A DNA stretch of 64,000 bases, taken from NCBI RefSeq assembly GCF_001956295.1, contig NZ_MRTD01000028.1:1-64000 (forward strand). The letters are read 5' to 3'. The DNA is from Paenibacillus sp. FSL A5-0031 (lineage in GTDB: Bacteria > Bacillota > Bacilli > Paenibacillales > Paenibacillaceae). The position numbers and the translations under genes are program-made. The notes under the pieces were generated by a model, which was not told the DNA's origin, made no database searches, and worked only from the letters and a program-made list of their open reading frames with translations. The stretch's first letter is position 1; every line of letters begins with the position of its first letter. This document shows, piece after piece, positions 16,443 through 25,360 of this stretch.

Positions 16443-16628
16443 CTATTCTTGTACTTCTTCTACTTTTACCAAGTGACTAACAGTGTTAACCATGCCGCGG
16501 ACAGCTGGGCTATCGTTCAAAACAACTGCTTGACGAATCTTCTTAAGACCGAAAGACTCAACCGTTGCACGTTGTTTCTCGTTGCGACCGATTAAACTGC
16601 GAACGAGGGTGATTTGCAATTTTGCCAT
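16443..16628 (-). CDS. rpmD: 50S ribosomal protein L30
   Basis: A 61-aa L30 (MAKLQITLVRSLIGRNEKQR). A longer open frame upstream exists but AGGGAGGGAAATAAG before the ATG at 16628 and the family length decide the start. Follows rpsE after 13 bp. Confidence 0.97.
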   Translation of the reverse strand: MAKLQITLVRSLIGRNEKQRATVESFGLKKIRQAVVLNDSPAVRGMVNTVSHLVKVEEVQE

Positions 16629-16641
16629 CTTATTTCCCTCC

Positions 16642-17139
16642 TTAGCGTAACAGCTCTTCGACTGTTTTTCCACGAAGCTTAGCAACTTCTTCCACGCGTT
16701 TAAGACGGGAAAGACCTTCAAGCGTTGCATTAACCATATTCATGGAGTTCGAAGAACCTAGCGATTTCGTCAAGATGTCGCCGACACCAGCAAGTTCAAG
16801 AACTGCACGAACTGGGCCGCCAGCGATAACGCCAGTACCTTCTGAAGCTGGCTTCAAAAGAACTTCACCTGCACCGAAATGTCCGAGTACAAGATGGGGA
16901 ATAGTCGTGCCAACGATTGGTACGTGGATCAGGTTTTTCTTAGCATCTTCAATACCTTTGCGGATTGCATCAGGTACTTCGCCTGCTTTACCGATCCCTG
17001 CGCCAACGTAGCCTTTACCGTCGCCGACTACTACTAGTGCACTAAAGCTGAAACGGCGTCCGCCTTTTACAACTTTAGATACGCGATTGATATTAACAAC
17101 TTTTTCAGTCAGTTCTAACGTATTTGGATCTACACGCAA
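16642..17139 (-). CDS. rpsE: 30S ribosomal protein S5
   Basis: Full-length S5 (165 aa), a decoding-fidelity protein with an N-terminal double-stranded-RNA-binding-like domain (residues about 10-75, GGRRFSFSALVVVGDGKGYV) and a C-terminal domain with TGVIAGGPVRAVLELAGV. The spectinomycin-sensitive loop KVVKGGRRF is present in its usual form. Confidence 0.98.
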   Translation of the reverse strand: MRVDPNTLELTEKVVNINRVSKVVKGGRRFSFSALVVVGDGKGYVGAGIGKAGEVPDAIRKGIEDAKKNLIHVPIVGTTIPHLVLGHFGAGEVLLKPASEGTGVIAGGPVRAVLELAGVGDILTKSLGSSNSMNMVNATLEGLSRLKRVEEVAKLRGKTVEELLR

Positions 17140-17169
17140 GTCGTTTAACCTCCTTATAAATAAAGTCGA

Positions 17170-17538
17170 TTAGAATTCTAGGCCAGCTTCACGAGCTGCT
17201 GTAGCAAGTGCCTGAATTCTGCCGTGATACAAGTAACCGCCGCGATCAAATACTACTTGGGTTACACCCTTAGCTTGAGCGCGTTTCGCAATCAATTCTC
17301 CGACTTTGCTAGCTGCATCGATGTTACCACCGTTGCCAATTGCTTCAGTCAATTCTTTATCCTGTGTGGATGCAGAAACGATTGTTACTCCTGAAACATC
17401 GTCGATTAATTGAGCATACATATGCTTGGAGGAACGGAATACAGATAGACGCGGACGTGCAGCTGTACCGTTAATTTTTTTACGAACACGAAGGTGTCTT
17501 TTCAGACGAGCCTTGTTTTTGTCGCCTTTCGTAATCAT
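17170..17538 (-). CDS. rplR: 50S ribosomal protein L18
   Basis: Full-length L18 (122 aa), which binds 5S rRNA with L5. RPRLSVFRSSKHMYAQLIDD and FDRGGYLYHGRIQALA are diagnostic. Spaced 30 bp after... its upstream neighbour is rplF (60-bp gap) and rpsE follows after 30 bp. Confidence 0.98.
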   Translation of the reverse strand: MITKGDKNKARLKRHLRVRKKINGTAARPRLSVFRSSKHMYAQLIDDVSGVTIVSASTQDKELTEAIGNGGNIDAASKVGELIAKRAQAKGVTQVVFDRGGYLYHGRIQALATAAREAGLEF

Positions 17539-17598
17539 ACAAAGTTCACTCCTTTCTTTCAGCCTTAAGACGCTATCTTAAGCAAACGAACCGTTTGC

Positions 17599-18141
17599 TT
17601 ATTTTTTCTTACCAGCTTTACCTTCTTTGCGGATGATGCGTTCGCCTTCATACTTGATACCTTTACCTTTATACGGTTCTGGTTCACGTACGGAACGAAT
17701 TTTCGCTGCAGTTGCGCCAACTAGTTCTTTATCGATACCACGAACAGTAATCTTAGTGTTCGCAGGAACGTCAAACTCGATGCCGCTATCTGGAGTAATC
17801 TCAACTGGGTGAGAGTAACCAACGTTAAGTGTGATTTTGTCTCCAGTTTTGCTTGCACGGTAACCTACGCCAACTAGCTCCAAGTTCTTGGAGAAGCCTT
17901 CAGTAACGCCGCTCACCATGTTAGCGATGATGCTGCGAGTTGTTCCGTGCAACGAGCGATGCAATTTATTATCGGAAGGACGTTCTACTAGGATTTCAGT
18001 TTCAGTTACATTCACAACCATATCTTTGTGAATTTCACGAGAAAGTGAGCCTTTCGGTCCTTTTACAGTAATAACTGTGTTGTCCAAGCTGATTGTTACG
18101 CCGTTAGGCACTTGGATTGGTTTGCGACCAATACGGGACAT
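17599..18141 (-). CDS. rplF: 50S ribosomal protein L6
   Basis: Full-length L6 (180 aa) with two repeated alpha/beta domains. MSRIGRKPIQVPNGV opens domain 1; the C-terminal PEPYKGKGIKYEGERI is the family signature. Lies between rpsH and rplR in standard spc order with AGGAGGTGTAACA before the ATG. Confidence 0.98.
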   Translation of the reverse strand: MSRIGRKPIQVPNGVTISLDNTVITVKGPKGSLSREIHKDMVVNVTETEILVERPSDNKLHRSLHGTTRSIIANMVSGVTEGFSKNLELVGVGYRASKTGDKITLNVGYSHPVEITPDSGIEFDVPANTKITVRGIDKELVGATAAKIRSVREPEPYKGKGIKYEGERIIRKEGKAGKKK

Positions 18142-18172
18142 TGTTACACCTCCTATCTTTGTGACTTGTTAC

Positions 18173-18571
18173 TTACCAAACGTAGCAAACTACTTCGCCG
18201 CCAGATTTAACTTGGCGAGCTTCTTTATCAGTCATAATCCCTTTGGAAGTGGAAATAATTGCAATTCCAAGTCCACCGAGTACACGAGGGATTTCAGTTG
18301 ATTGTGTATAAACGCGAAGGCCTGGTTTTGAAATACGTTTCAAGCCAGTAATAACGCGTTCTTGGTTAGGGCCGTATTTCAAGAAAATACGGATAATCCC
18401 TTGTTTGTTGTCTTCGATATATTCAGCGTCGCGGATAAAACCCTCGCGCTTCAAAATCTCAGCGATTTGCTTCTTCATTTTCGAAGCGGGCATTTCCACG
18501 GTCTCGTGACGAACGACATTCGCGTTACGAATACGCGTCAACATATCTGCAACCGGATCAGACATAACCAT
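18173..18571 (-). CDS. rpsH: 30S ribosomal protein S8
   Basis: Full-length S8 (132 aa), a central-domain assembly protein and, in E. coli, a repressor of the spc operon. DPVADMLTRIRNANVVRHE at the start and TSKGIMTDKEARQ near the end identify it. Upstream neighbour rpsN, downstream rplF. Confidence 0.98.
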   Translation of the reverse strand: MVMSDPVADMLTRIRNANVVRHETVEMPASKMKKQIAEILKREGFIRDAEYIEDNKQGIIRIFLKYGPNQERVITGLKRISKPGLRVYTQSTEIPRVLGGLGIAIISTSKGIMTDKEARQVKSGGEVVCYVW

Positions 18572-18601
18572 TGTGTTAACCTCCTTCCCAAACTAGGCTG
18601 A

Positions 18602-18787
18602 TTACCAGCTTGCTTTTTTAACGCCAGGAATCTGGCCCTTATGTGCTAACTCACGGAAACAAATCCGGCAAACTTTAAACTTTTGCAAAACAGAATGCGG
18701 ACGGCCGCAACGCTCACAGCGCGTATACGCGCGCACTTTAAATTTCGGTGTGCGTTGTTGCTTCACTTTCATCGAAGTTTTTGCCAC
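18602..18787 (-). CDS. rpsN: 30S ribosomal protein S14, zinc-binding type
   Basis: A 61-aa type Z S14 with Cys24, Cys27, Cys40 and Cys43 forming the zinc site (CERCG and CRICF). This is the short, zinc-dependent form used when zinc is plentiful; a zinc-independent paralogue, if any, would be elsewhere. Between rplE and rpsH. Confidence 0.98.
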   Translation of the reverse strand: MAKTSMKVKQQRTPKFKVRAYTRCERCGRPHSVLQKFKVCRICFRELAHKGQIPGVKKASW

Positions 18788-18813
18788 TGGGTATTACACC
18801 TCCTAAAAGTGGA

Positions 18814-19356
18814 TTACTTCGTAAACGGCATGCCCATTTGGGTCAGCAGTTCACGAGATTCTTCGTCCGTTTTTGCCGTCGTGACGATGACGATGTCCAT
18901 ACCGCGCACTTTATCGACTTTGTCGTACTCGATCTCTGGGAATATCAATTGCTCTTTCAAACCAAGCGTATAGTTACCGCGGCCATCAAAAGCTTTGTTT
19001 GATACACCGCGGAAGTCACGTACACGCGGAAGAGAAATGTTGAACAGTTTATCAAGGAAATGGTACATACGCTCACCGCGCAAAGTAACTTTAACCCCGA
19101 TTGGCATGTTCTCACGAAGTTTAAAGCCTGCAATAGACTTCTTCGCACGAGTAACGACTGGTTTTTGACCGGAAATGATACGTAGTTCTTCAACAGCTAC
19201 ATCAAGGATTTTCGAATTGGAAACCGCTTCGCCTACCCCCATGTTGATAACTACCTTCTCAATTTTCGGCACTTGCATAACAGACGTATAGTTGAACTTC
19301 TGCATAAGAGCAGGAGTTATTTCGTTTAAGAAACGACCTTTCAATCTTGCTGCCAT
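18814..19356 (-). CDS. rplE: 50S ribosomal protein L5
   Basis: Full-length L5 (180 aa) of the central protuberance, binding 5S rRNA and the P-site tRNA. VPKIEKVVINMGVGEA and GQKPVVTRAKKSIAGFKLRE are diagnostic; the protein ends LLTQMGMPFTK. Between rplX and rpsN. Confidence 0.98.
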   Translation of the reverse strand: MAARLKGRFLNEITPALMQKFNYTSVMQVPKIEKVVINMGVGEAVSNSKILDVAVEELRIISGQKPVVTRAKKSIAGFKLRENMPIGVKVTLRGERMYHFLDKLFNISLPRVRDFRGVSNKAFDGRGNYTLGLKEQLIFPEIEYDKVDKVRGMDIVIVTTAKTDEESRELLTQMGMPFTK

Positions 19357-19387
19357 TGATCATGGACCTCCTTTCCTACCGTAACGA

Positions 19388-19741
19388 TTAGTCGATTACT
19401 TCTCCGGAACGTTTCGCGATCCGAACTTTCTTGCCGTTGTCTAGCACTTTGTATCCGATACGTGTTACTTTACCGCTCTTCGGATCGATATGCATAACGT
19501 TTGATACGTGAATTGGTGCTTCTTGTTCGATAATACCGCCCTGTGGGTTAGCTTGTGATGGACGAGTATGTTTCTTAACAGTATTTACACCTTCTACAAG
19601 AACGCGATTTTCACGCGGGTATGCAGCGATAACGCGGCCCTTCTTACCTTTATCTTTACCGGTAATTACGATAACCGTATCGTCTTTTTTCACGTGCAAT
19701 TTGTTGTTATGGGATTCGAGTACTTTTTTCAGCCTTGGCAT
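19388..19741 (-). CDS. rplX: 50S ribosomal protein L24
   Basis: L24 (117 aa), an early-assembly protein with an N-terminal KOW motif (KDDTVIVITGKDKGKKGRV) and the conserved VEGVNTVKKHTRPSQANPQG. Its N-terminus MPRLKKVLESHNNKLHV is slightly longer than in B. subtilis. Between rplN and rplE. Confidence 0.98.
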   Translation of the reverse strand: MPRLKKVLESHNNKLHVKKDDTVIVITGKDKGKKGRVIAAYPRENRVLVEGVNTVKKHTRPSQANPQGGIIEQEAPIHVSNVMHIDPKSGKVTRIGYKVLDNGKKVRIAKRSGEVID

Positions 19742-19787
19742 GAGTTACACCTCCTGCACGCTTGTGCTTTCAAGCTTATATAGGTTG

Positions 19788-20156
19788 TTAGATTACTTCT
19801 GGAGCAAGCGATACGATTTTCATGAAATCTCTATCGCGAAGTTCACGGGCAACTGGTCCAAAGATACGTGTGCCACGTGGGCTTTTGTCTTCTTTAACGA
19901 TAACAGCTGCGTTTTCGTCAAATGCGATGTACGAACCGTCTTTACGACGAACCGAACGTTTTGTACGAACGATAACCGCTTTAACAACGTCACCCTTTTT
20001 GACAACGCCGCCTGGTGTTGCTTGTTTTACTGAGCAAACGATCAAATCGCCGATGTGTCCAACGCGACGTCCCGTTCCACCAAGTACACGGATACACATC
20101 AATTGTTTTGCGCCAGAGTTGTCAGCAACCGCTAAGCGCGAAAATGGTTGAATCAT
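19788..20156 (-). CDS. rplN: 50S ribosomal protein L14
   Basis: Full-length L14 (122 aa), part of inter-subunit bridges and the RsfS docking site. MIQPFSRLAVADNSGAKQLM and the IFGPVARELRDRDFMKIVSL end are highly conserved. Follows rpsQ after 47 bp. Confidence 0.98.
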   Translation of the reverse strand: MIQPFSRLAVADNSGAKQLMCIRVLGGTGRRVGHIGDLIVCSVKQATPGGVVKKGDVVKAVIVRTKRSVRRKDGSYIAFDENAAVIVKEDKSPRGTRIFGPVARELRDRDFMKIVSLAPEVI

Positions 20157-20203
20157 TTCAACGTCCTCCTTTCGGAAAAATGCTCAGATACTGCATACGC
20201 TCA

Positions 20204-20467
20204 TTAGATAATAACAGCAACTTCAACAACTTCCACAAGTCTGAAGCGCTTATCTTTCGATAGCGGACGAGTCTCCATGATTTTCACGATGTCGCCAATC
20301 TTCGCTTGGTTATTTTCATCGTGCGCTTTAAATTTTTTCGTAACTTTAATGCGTTTATGGTACAATTCGTGTTTTTTATATGTTTCAATAGCAACTACGA
20401 TTGTTTTATCCATCTTGTCGCTTACCACTTTGCCAATTAACACTTTGCGGGCATTGCGTTCGCTCAT
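20204..20467 (-). CDS. rpsQ: 30S ribosomal protein S17
   Basis: Full-length S17 (87 aa), an OB-fold protein binding 16S helix 11. GKVVSDKMDKTIVVAIE and ETRPLSKDKRFRLVEVVE are diagnostic. ATG at 20467 follows GAAGGAAGGAAG; an upstream in-frame start would add eight residues and overlap that site. Confidence 0.97.
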   Translation of the reverse strand: MSERNARKVLIGKVVSDKMDKTIVVAIETYKKHELYHKRIKVTKKFKAHDENNQAKIGDIVKIMETRPLSKDKRFRLVEVVEVAVII

Positions 20468-20517
20468 GTTCTTCCTCCTTCCTTCAGCCATGATTATGCA
20501 TTCATGTAAGGGATTTA

Positions 20518-20718
20518 CTAGCTGCTAATTCCGAGTTCTCTTTCACGCAAAATCGTTTTAGCACGAGCGATTCCTTTACGCACATCACGGATCCGAGTCG
20601 GGTTATCCAATTGGCCAGTAGCCAGTTGGAAACGAAGATTGAAAAGCTCTTCTTTAAAACCAGCGACCTGTTGTTCAAGCTCAGCAGAGGTTAGGTTTCT
20701 AAATTCACTAGCTTTCAT
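20518..20718 (-). CDS. rpmC: 50S ribosomal protein L29
   Basis: A 66-aa L29 (MKASEFRNLTSAELEQQV ... NLRFQLATGQLDNP), a helical hairpin near the exit tunnel that helps bind signal recognition particle and trigger factor. Its ATG lies inside the 3' end of rplP, an 11-base overlap, with GGTGGTGAAG as ribosome binding site within rplP. Confidence 0.97.
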   Translation of the reverse strand: MKASEFRNLTSAELEQQVAGFKEELFNLRFQLATGQLDNPTRIRDVRKGIARAKTILRERELGISS

Positions 20719-21142
20719 TTGCTTCACCACCCACTTCTTCACGCTTCACGAATTTAGTCTTGATTGGCAATTTATGAGCCGCAAGACGCATCGCTTCACG
20801 AGCGGTTTCTTCGGATACACCAGCAAGTTCAAACAGGATTTTACCTGGTTTAACTACGGCTACCCATTTCTCAACGTTACCTTTACCACTACCCATACGC
20901 ACTTCAAGAGGCTTTTGAGTAATTGGTTTTGCAGGGAAAATCTTGATCCAAACTTTACCGCCACGTTTAATGTAGCGAGTCATAGCGATACGAGCCGCTT
21001 CAATCTGACGGTTTGTGATCCATGATGGTTCTAGAGCTTGTAGACCGAATTCACCGAATGCTACTGTAGTGCCGCCTTTAGCGCGACCCTTCATATGACC
21101 GCGTTGTTGTTTGCGGTGTTTGACACGTTTAGGTACCAACAT
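20708..21142 (-). CDS. rplP: 50S ribosomal protein L16
   Basis: Full-length L16 (144 aa) near the A-site tRNA elbow. MLVPKRVKHRKQQRGHMKGR, GKVWIKIFPAKPITQKPLE and MGSGKGNVEKWVAVVKPG identify it. Starts two bases after the rpsC stop and overlaps rpmC at its end, so rpsC-rplP-rpmC are tightly coupled. Confidence 0.98.
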   Translation of the reverse strand: MLVPKRVKHRKQQRGHMKGRAKGGTTVAFGEFGLQALEPSWITNRQIEAARIAMTRYIKRGGKVWIKIFPAKPITQKPLEVRMGSGKGNVEKWVAVVKPGKILFELAGVSEETAREAMRLAAHKLPIKTKFVKREEVGGEANES

Positions 21143-21144
21143 GA

Positions 21145-21807
21145 TTAGTTGCCTCCTTCCTGGGGAGCTTTCTTCTTAATCGGAAGGACTTCGCCGCGAT
21201 AGATCCATACTTTTACGCCGATACGGCCGTATGTTGTAGCCGCTTCAGCCGTGCCATAATCGATATCTGCACGTAGTGTATGAAGTGGTACTGTTCCTTC
21301 GCTGTAGCCTTCCGAACGTGCGATTTCCGCGCCACCGAGACGACCGCTAACTGCGGTTTTGATCCCTTTAGCACCTGAACGCATGGAGCGTTGAATTGCT
21401 TGCTTCAATGCGCGACGGAAAGATACACGACGCTCAAGTTGTTGTGCAATGCTTTCAGCTACAAGAATAGCGTCAAGATCTGCATGTTTGATTTCAGAAA
21501 TGTTGATGTGAACTTTTTTGCCTTTAGAAATTTTACCAAGCTCAGTACGTAGGTTTTCTACCTCTGAACCGCCTTTACCAATAACCATACCTGGTTTTGC
21601 GGTTTGAATCGTAACGTTCACGCGGTTAGCTGCACGTTCGATCTCGATGTGAGAAACTGCTGCGTCTTTCAGCTTGTTTTTCAAATATTCACGGATTTTA
21701 ACGTCTTCCATAAGAAGATCGCCGAAATCTTTGCCAGCGAACCATTTGGACTCCCAATCACGGATAACACCGACCCGGAAGCCTATTGGATTTACCTTTT
21801 GACCCAC
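21145..21807 (-). CDS. rpsC: 30S ribosomal protein S3
   Basis: S3 (220 aa) with an N-terminal KH domain (PGMVIGKGGSEVENLRTEL) and a C-terminal S3 domain; it lines the mRNA entry tunnel and has helicase activity. The start is a GTG at 21807, eight bases after AAGGAGG, giving the conserved GQKVNPIGFRVG. Upstream open frame is not used. Confidence 0.97.
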   Translation of the reverse strand: MGQKVNPIGFRVGVIRDWESKWFAGKDFGDLLMEDVKIREYLKNKLKDAAVSHIEIERAANRVNVTIQTAKPGMVIGKGGSEVENLRTELGKISKGKKVHINISEIKHADLDAILVAESIAQQLERRVSFRRALKQAIQRSMRSGAKGIKTAVSGRLGGAEIARSEGYSEGTVPLHTLRADIDYGTAEAATTYGRIGVKVWIYRGEVLPIKKKAPQEGGN

Positions 21808-21820
21808 ACGTATTCCCTCC

Positions 21821-22156
21821 TTATTTTTCAGATACCACCAAGGTAATGTGGCTGGTTCTTTTATTGATCCGGCTTGCGCGACCCATCGCACGTGGACGGA
21901 AACGTTTCATCGTTGGCCCTTGGTTAACAAAGGCTTGCGAGATAACCAATTTGTTCACGTCAAGCTGGTAGTTATGCTCAGCGTTAGCAATCGCAGAGTT
22001 CAACAGCTTCTCCAAAATTGGGGATGCAGACTTAGGCGTGTGACGCAAAATCGCGATTGCTTCGCCAACTTGTTTACCGCGAATCAAATCCGCAACAAGC
22101 TGTGCTTTACGAGGTGCAATACGAATATATTTAGCGTGCGCTTTAGCTTCTGGCAT
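21821..22156 (-). CDS. rplV: 50S ribosomal protein L22
   Basis: Full-length L22 (111 aa), whose extended hairpin lines the peptide exit tunnel. AKYIRIAPRKAQLVADLIRG at the N-terminus and RFRPRAMGRASRINKRTSHI near the end are diagnostic; the hairpin tip has no insertion or deletion suggesting macrolide resistance. Confidence 0.98.
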   Translation of the reverse strand: MPEAKAHAKYIRIAPRKAQLVADLIRGKQVGEAIAILRHTPKSASPILEKLLNSAIANAEHNYQLDVNKLVISQAFVNQGPTMKRFRPRAMGRASRINKRTSHITLVVSEK

Positions 22157-22199
22157 GTAGGAACCTCCTCTCGTTCAGTTAGAGATGTTTAAGGGCAAA

Positions 22200-22481
22200 T
22201 TAACGTCTGCCCGTTTTTTTGTCTTCACCGGCATGGCCTTTATACGTACGAGTTGGTGCAAATTCACCAAGCTTGTGTCCAACCATATCTTCCGTTACAT
22301 ATACAGGCACGTGCTTGCGTCCGTCATATACCGCAAACGTGTGACCTATGAATTGTGGGAAAATGGTCGAGCGGCGGGACCAGGTTTTGATAACGACCTT
22401 TTTCTCAGCTTCGTTCAATACCTCGACTTTTTTAAGCAGGTATCCGTCAATAAACGGACCTTTCTTTAAACTGCGACCCAT
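22200..22481 (-). CDS. rpsS: 30S ribosomal protein S19
   Basis: Full-length S19 (93 aa), bound to S13 in the 30S head. MGRSLKKGPFIDGYLLKKV and YVTEDMVGHKLGEFAPTRTY are diagnostic. ATG at 22481 follows AAGGGAGGAACACAA; the longer frame upstream is not used. Confidence 0.98.
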   Translation of the reverse strand: MGRSLKKGPFIDGYLLKKVEVLNEAEKKVVIKTWSRRSTIFPQFIGHTFAVYDGRKHVPVYVTEDMVGHKLGEFAPTRTYKGHAGEDKKTGRR

Positions 22482-22548
22482 TTGTGTTCCTCCCTTCAAA
22501 TAAGCGGTAGCGATACTTACGTATCACGCGGTTTTTATCAAGCAGCTA

Positions 22549-23379
22549 TTATTTCGTGCGACGACGAATAATGTATTGGCTTGATGCTTTTTTCTTCTTA
22601 CGTGTTTTGTAACCAAGAGTTGGTTTACCCCATGGTGACAACGGAGATTTACGTCCGATTGGAGCACGGCCTTCACCACCACCGTGTGGGTGATCGTTAG
22701 GGTTCATGACAACACCACGTACAGTAGGACGATTGCCCAACCAACGGTTACGGCCGGCTTTACCGATTTTCACGAGTTCGTGATCTTCGTTACCAACAGA
22801 ACCAATTGTTGCACGGCAAGTGTTCAAGATACGACGAACTTCACCTGAAGACAAACGAACGGATACATAGTTTTCTTCTTTACCAAGAAGTTGAGCACTA
22901 GTACCAGCTGCACGAACAAGTTGTCCGCCTTTGCCTGGTTTCAATTCGATGTTGTGGATAACTGTACCGACAGGGATATTAACAAGCGGCATTGCATTGC
23001 CGGGTTTAATATCAGAGCCTACTCCAGATACCACTTGATCTCCAACTTTCAAACCTTTAGGAGCGATGATATATGCTTTTGCACCATCAACATAATGGAT
23101 CAAAGCGATGTTGGAAGAACGGTTTGGATCATACTCGATCGTAGCTACGTTACCAACGATACCGTCTTTAGTACGTTTGAAGTCGATGATACGGTATTTA
23201 CGTTTGTGTCCGCCGCCATGGTGACGAACCGTAATTTTACCTTGGTTGTTGCGTCCAGCTTTTTTGAAAAGTGGAGCAAGCAACGATTTCTCCGGTGTAC
23301 TTGTCGTGATCTCTTCGAAAGTCGAGACCGACATGTTACGACGTGCAGGAGAGGTCGGTTTGTACTTTTTAATAGGCAC
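22549..23379 (-). CDS. rplB: 50S ribosomal protein L2
   Basis: Full-length L2 (276 aa), the conserved protein nearest the peptidyl transferase centre. The C-terminal MNPNDHPHGGGEGRAPIG contains the histidine long tied to peptidyl-transferase assembly; GKITVRHHGGGHKRKYRI is in the N-terminal half. Between rplW and rpsS in S10-operon order. Confidence 0.99.
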   Translation of the reverse strand: MPIKKYKPTSPARRNMSVSTFEEITTSTPEKSLLAPLFKKAGRNNQGKITVRHHGGGHKRKYRIIDFKRTKDGIVGNVATIEYDPNRSSNIALIHYVDGAKAYIIAPKGLKVGDQVVSGVGSDIKPGNAMPLVNIPVGTVIHNIELKPGKGGQLVRAAGTSAQLLGKEENYVSVRLSSGEVRRILNTCRATIGSVGNEDHELVKIGKAGRNRWLGNRPTVRGVVMNPNDHPHGGGEGRAPIGRKSPLSPWGKPTLGYKTRKKKKASSQYIIRRRTK

Positions 23380-23396
23380 TTTGATTTCCTCCTTTT

Positions 23397-23690
23397 CTAA
23401 ACAGACGTTTCAAAGAATTCAAGTTCTTTGCTATCAGCGCTCAATTGAACGATGGCTTTTTTCCAATCCGGTCTGTATCCGCTATGTTTACCATAACGTT
23501 TCGGTTTACCCGCAACACGCATTGTGTTAACGCCGGTTACTTTTACTTTAAAGATTGATTCAATCGCAAGTTTGATTTCAGTTTTGTTTGAACGAAGATC
23601 AACTTCGAAAACATACTTTTTATCAACCATGTAATCGCTCGTACGTTCCGTGATAACCGGGCGCTTGATAATATCGCGTGGATTTTTCAT
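23397..23690 (-). CDS. rplW: 50S ribosomal protein L23
   Basis: L23 (97 aa), the exit-tunnel docking site for trigger factor and SRP. MKNPRDIIKRPVITERT and YVFEVDLRSNKTEIKLAIE identify it. Its ATG overlaps the rplD stop by one base, so translation is coupled. Confidence 0.98.
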   Translation of the reverse strand: MKNPRDIIKRPVITERTSDYMVDKKYVFEVDLRSNKTEIKLAIESIFKVKVTGVNTMRVAGKPKRYGKHSGYRPDWKKAIVQLSADSKELEFFETSV

Positions 23691-24313
23691 TACGCAAGCA
23701 CCTCCTGTACTTTCTCTACTGCTTCTTTAGTGATGATAAGGTTGTCATGCACCAAAACATCCAGAACATTGATGCCGTCAGCTGCAACGAACTTCACACC
23801 TGGGATGTTACGAGCAGACAATGCTACGTTATCTTCATAATTAGCCGTTACTACAAGAGCTTTGCGGCCAACTTTAAGGTTGCTTAGAATTGCTGCGAAT
23901 TCTTTCGTCTTAGGAGCTGCAAATGTCAGTTGATCCAAAACGATAATCTCGTTTGCAATCACTTTCGAAGACAATGCTGATTTAATCGCTAGACGACGAA
24001 CTTTCTTAGGAAGTTTGAAGCCATAAGAGCGTGGAGTCGGTCCGAAAACCACACCGCCGCCAACCCATTGCGGGGAGCGAATACTACCTTGACGAGCACG
24101 GCCAGTACCTTTTTGTTTCCAAGGTTTACGACCGCCACCACGTACTTCGGAGCGTCCTTTAGTTTTGTGATTGCCGAAGCGTTCAGATGCTTGTTGATTA
24201 ACAACAGCACTGTGCAAAACGTGAACATTTGGTTGAATTCCGAAAACCGTTTCAGCCAGTTCAAGTTCGCCCACTTGCGCGCCACTCACGTTATATACTG
24301 TTACTTTTGGCAT
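23690..24313 (-). CDS. rplD: 50S ribosomal protein L4
   Basis: Full-length L4 (207 aa). The exit-tunnel loop GGGRKPWKQKGTGRARQG has the usual sequence without macrolide-resistance changes. In E. coli L4 is the repressor of the S10 operon; in B. subtilis that control is not established. Follows rplC after 28 bp. Confidence 0.98.
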   Translation of the reverse strand: MPKVTVYNVSGAQVGELELAETVFGIQPNVHVLHSAVVNQQASERFGNHKTKGRSEVRGGGRKPWKQKGTGRARQGSIRSPQWVGGGVVFGPTPRSYGFKLPKKVRRLAIKSALSSKVIANEIIVLDQLTFAAPKTKEFAAILSNLKVGRKALVVTANYEDNVALSARNIPGVKFVAADGINVLDVLVHDNLIITKEAVEKVQEVLA

Positions 24314-24341
24314 TTCCTGTTCCTCCTTTCTTTAAGATCAA

Positions 24342-24965
24342 TTATTTCTTAACAGTTTGCTTAACTTTTACGAATCCGTTTTTCGGGCCCGGAATCGAAC
24401 CTTTTATTAGAAGAACGTTACGTTCTACATCTACACGGATAACTTCAAGTTTTTGAATCGTAATTGTTTCGTGACCCATATGTCCTGGAAGGCGTTTGCC
24501 TTTCGGTACACGGTTCGCTTGGATAGAACCCATCGAACCTGGTCCACGGTGGTAACGGGAACCGTGAGACATAGGACCCGTGCTTTGTCCCCAACGTTTG
24601 ATAACGCCGGCAAAGCCTTTACCTTTTGAAATACCTGTTACGTCAACGAATTCGCCTTCTGTGAATAGGTCAGCTTTAACTTCTTGGCCAACTTCATAAT
24701 CACCTAGATTAATTCCGCGAATTTCACGAACGTAGCGCTTAGGTGTTGTGTTAGCTTTTTTAGCGTGACCAGCTTCTGGCTTGTTCGATCTGCTCTCCTT
24801 CTTATCGGAGAAACCGAATTGAACTGCTTCGTAGCCATCGTTTTCTTGGTCTTTCTTTTGAAGTACTACGCAAGGTCCAGCTTCGATAACCGTTACAGGA
24901 ACGACATTACCTTCAGCAGTAAACACTTGAGTCATACCAAGTTTTTTTCCTAAGATACCTTTCAT
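24342..24965 (-). CDS. rplC: 50S ribosomal protein L3
   Basis: Full-length L3 (207 aa) reaching towards the peptidyl transferase centre. MKGILGKKLGMTQVFTAEGN opens the protein and GPMSHGSRYHRGPGSMGS forms the central extension whose mutation affects linezolid/tiamulin binding; no unusual residue seen. Second gene of the S10 operon. Confidence 0.98.
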   Translation of the reverse strand: MKGILGKKLGMTQVFTAEGNVVPVTVIEAGPCVVLQKKDQENDGYEAVQFGFSDKKESRSNKPEAGHAKKANTTPKRYVREIRGINLGDYEVGQEVKADLFTEGEFVDVTGISKGKGFAGVIKRWGQSTGPMSHGSRYHRGPGSMGSIQANRVPKGKRLPGHMGHETITIQKLEVIRVDVERNVLLIKGSIPGPKNGFVKVKQTVKK

Positions 24966-25006
24966 GTTGACACCTCATTTCCTTTCTATAATCGCATATG
25001 CTGATA

Positions 25007-25315
25007 TTACAGTTTGATTTCGATATCTACACCGGATGGTAAATCCAGGCGCATCAACGCATCAACCGTTTGCGGCGTTGGGTTTACAATGTCGATCAAA
25101 CGCTTATGAGTGCGTTGTTCGAATTGCTCCCTAGAATCCTTGTACTTGTGTACCGCACGGAGAATGGTGATGATTTGCTTTTCCGTTGGCAACGGAATCG
25201 GCCCGGATACGCCTGCACCGGAACGTTTTGCAGTTTCAACGATTTTCTCTGCGGATTGATCAAGAATCCTGTGATCGTATGCTTTCAAGCGGATACGAAT
25301 CTTTTGCTTTGCCAT
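25007..25315 (-). CDS. rpsJ: 30S ribosomal protein S10
   Basis: Full-length S10/NusE (102 aa), a 30S head protein that also serves in NusB-NusE antitermination complexes. MAKQKIRIRLKAYDHRILDQ and SGPIPLPTEKQIITILRA are diagnostic. ATG at 25315 follows AAGGAGGGACTTAT. First gene of the S10-spc-alpha cluster, with its own strong promoter and a 60-nt leader hairpin. Confidence 0.98.
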   Translation of the reverse strand: MAKQKIRIRLKAYDHRILDQSAEKIVETAKRSGAGVSGPIPLPTEKQIITILRAVHKYKDSREQFEQRTHKRLIDIVNPTPQTVDALMRLDLPSGVDIEIKL

Positions 25316-25360
25316 ATAAGTCCCTCCTTCTTTCGCCCAATTTATTATCGGACATACTCC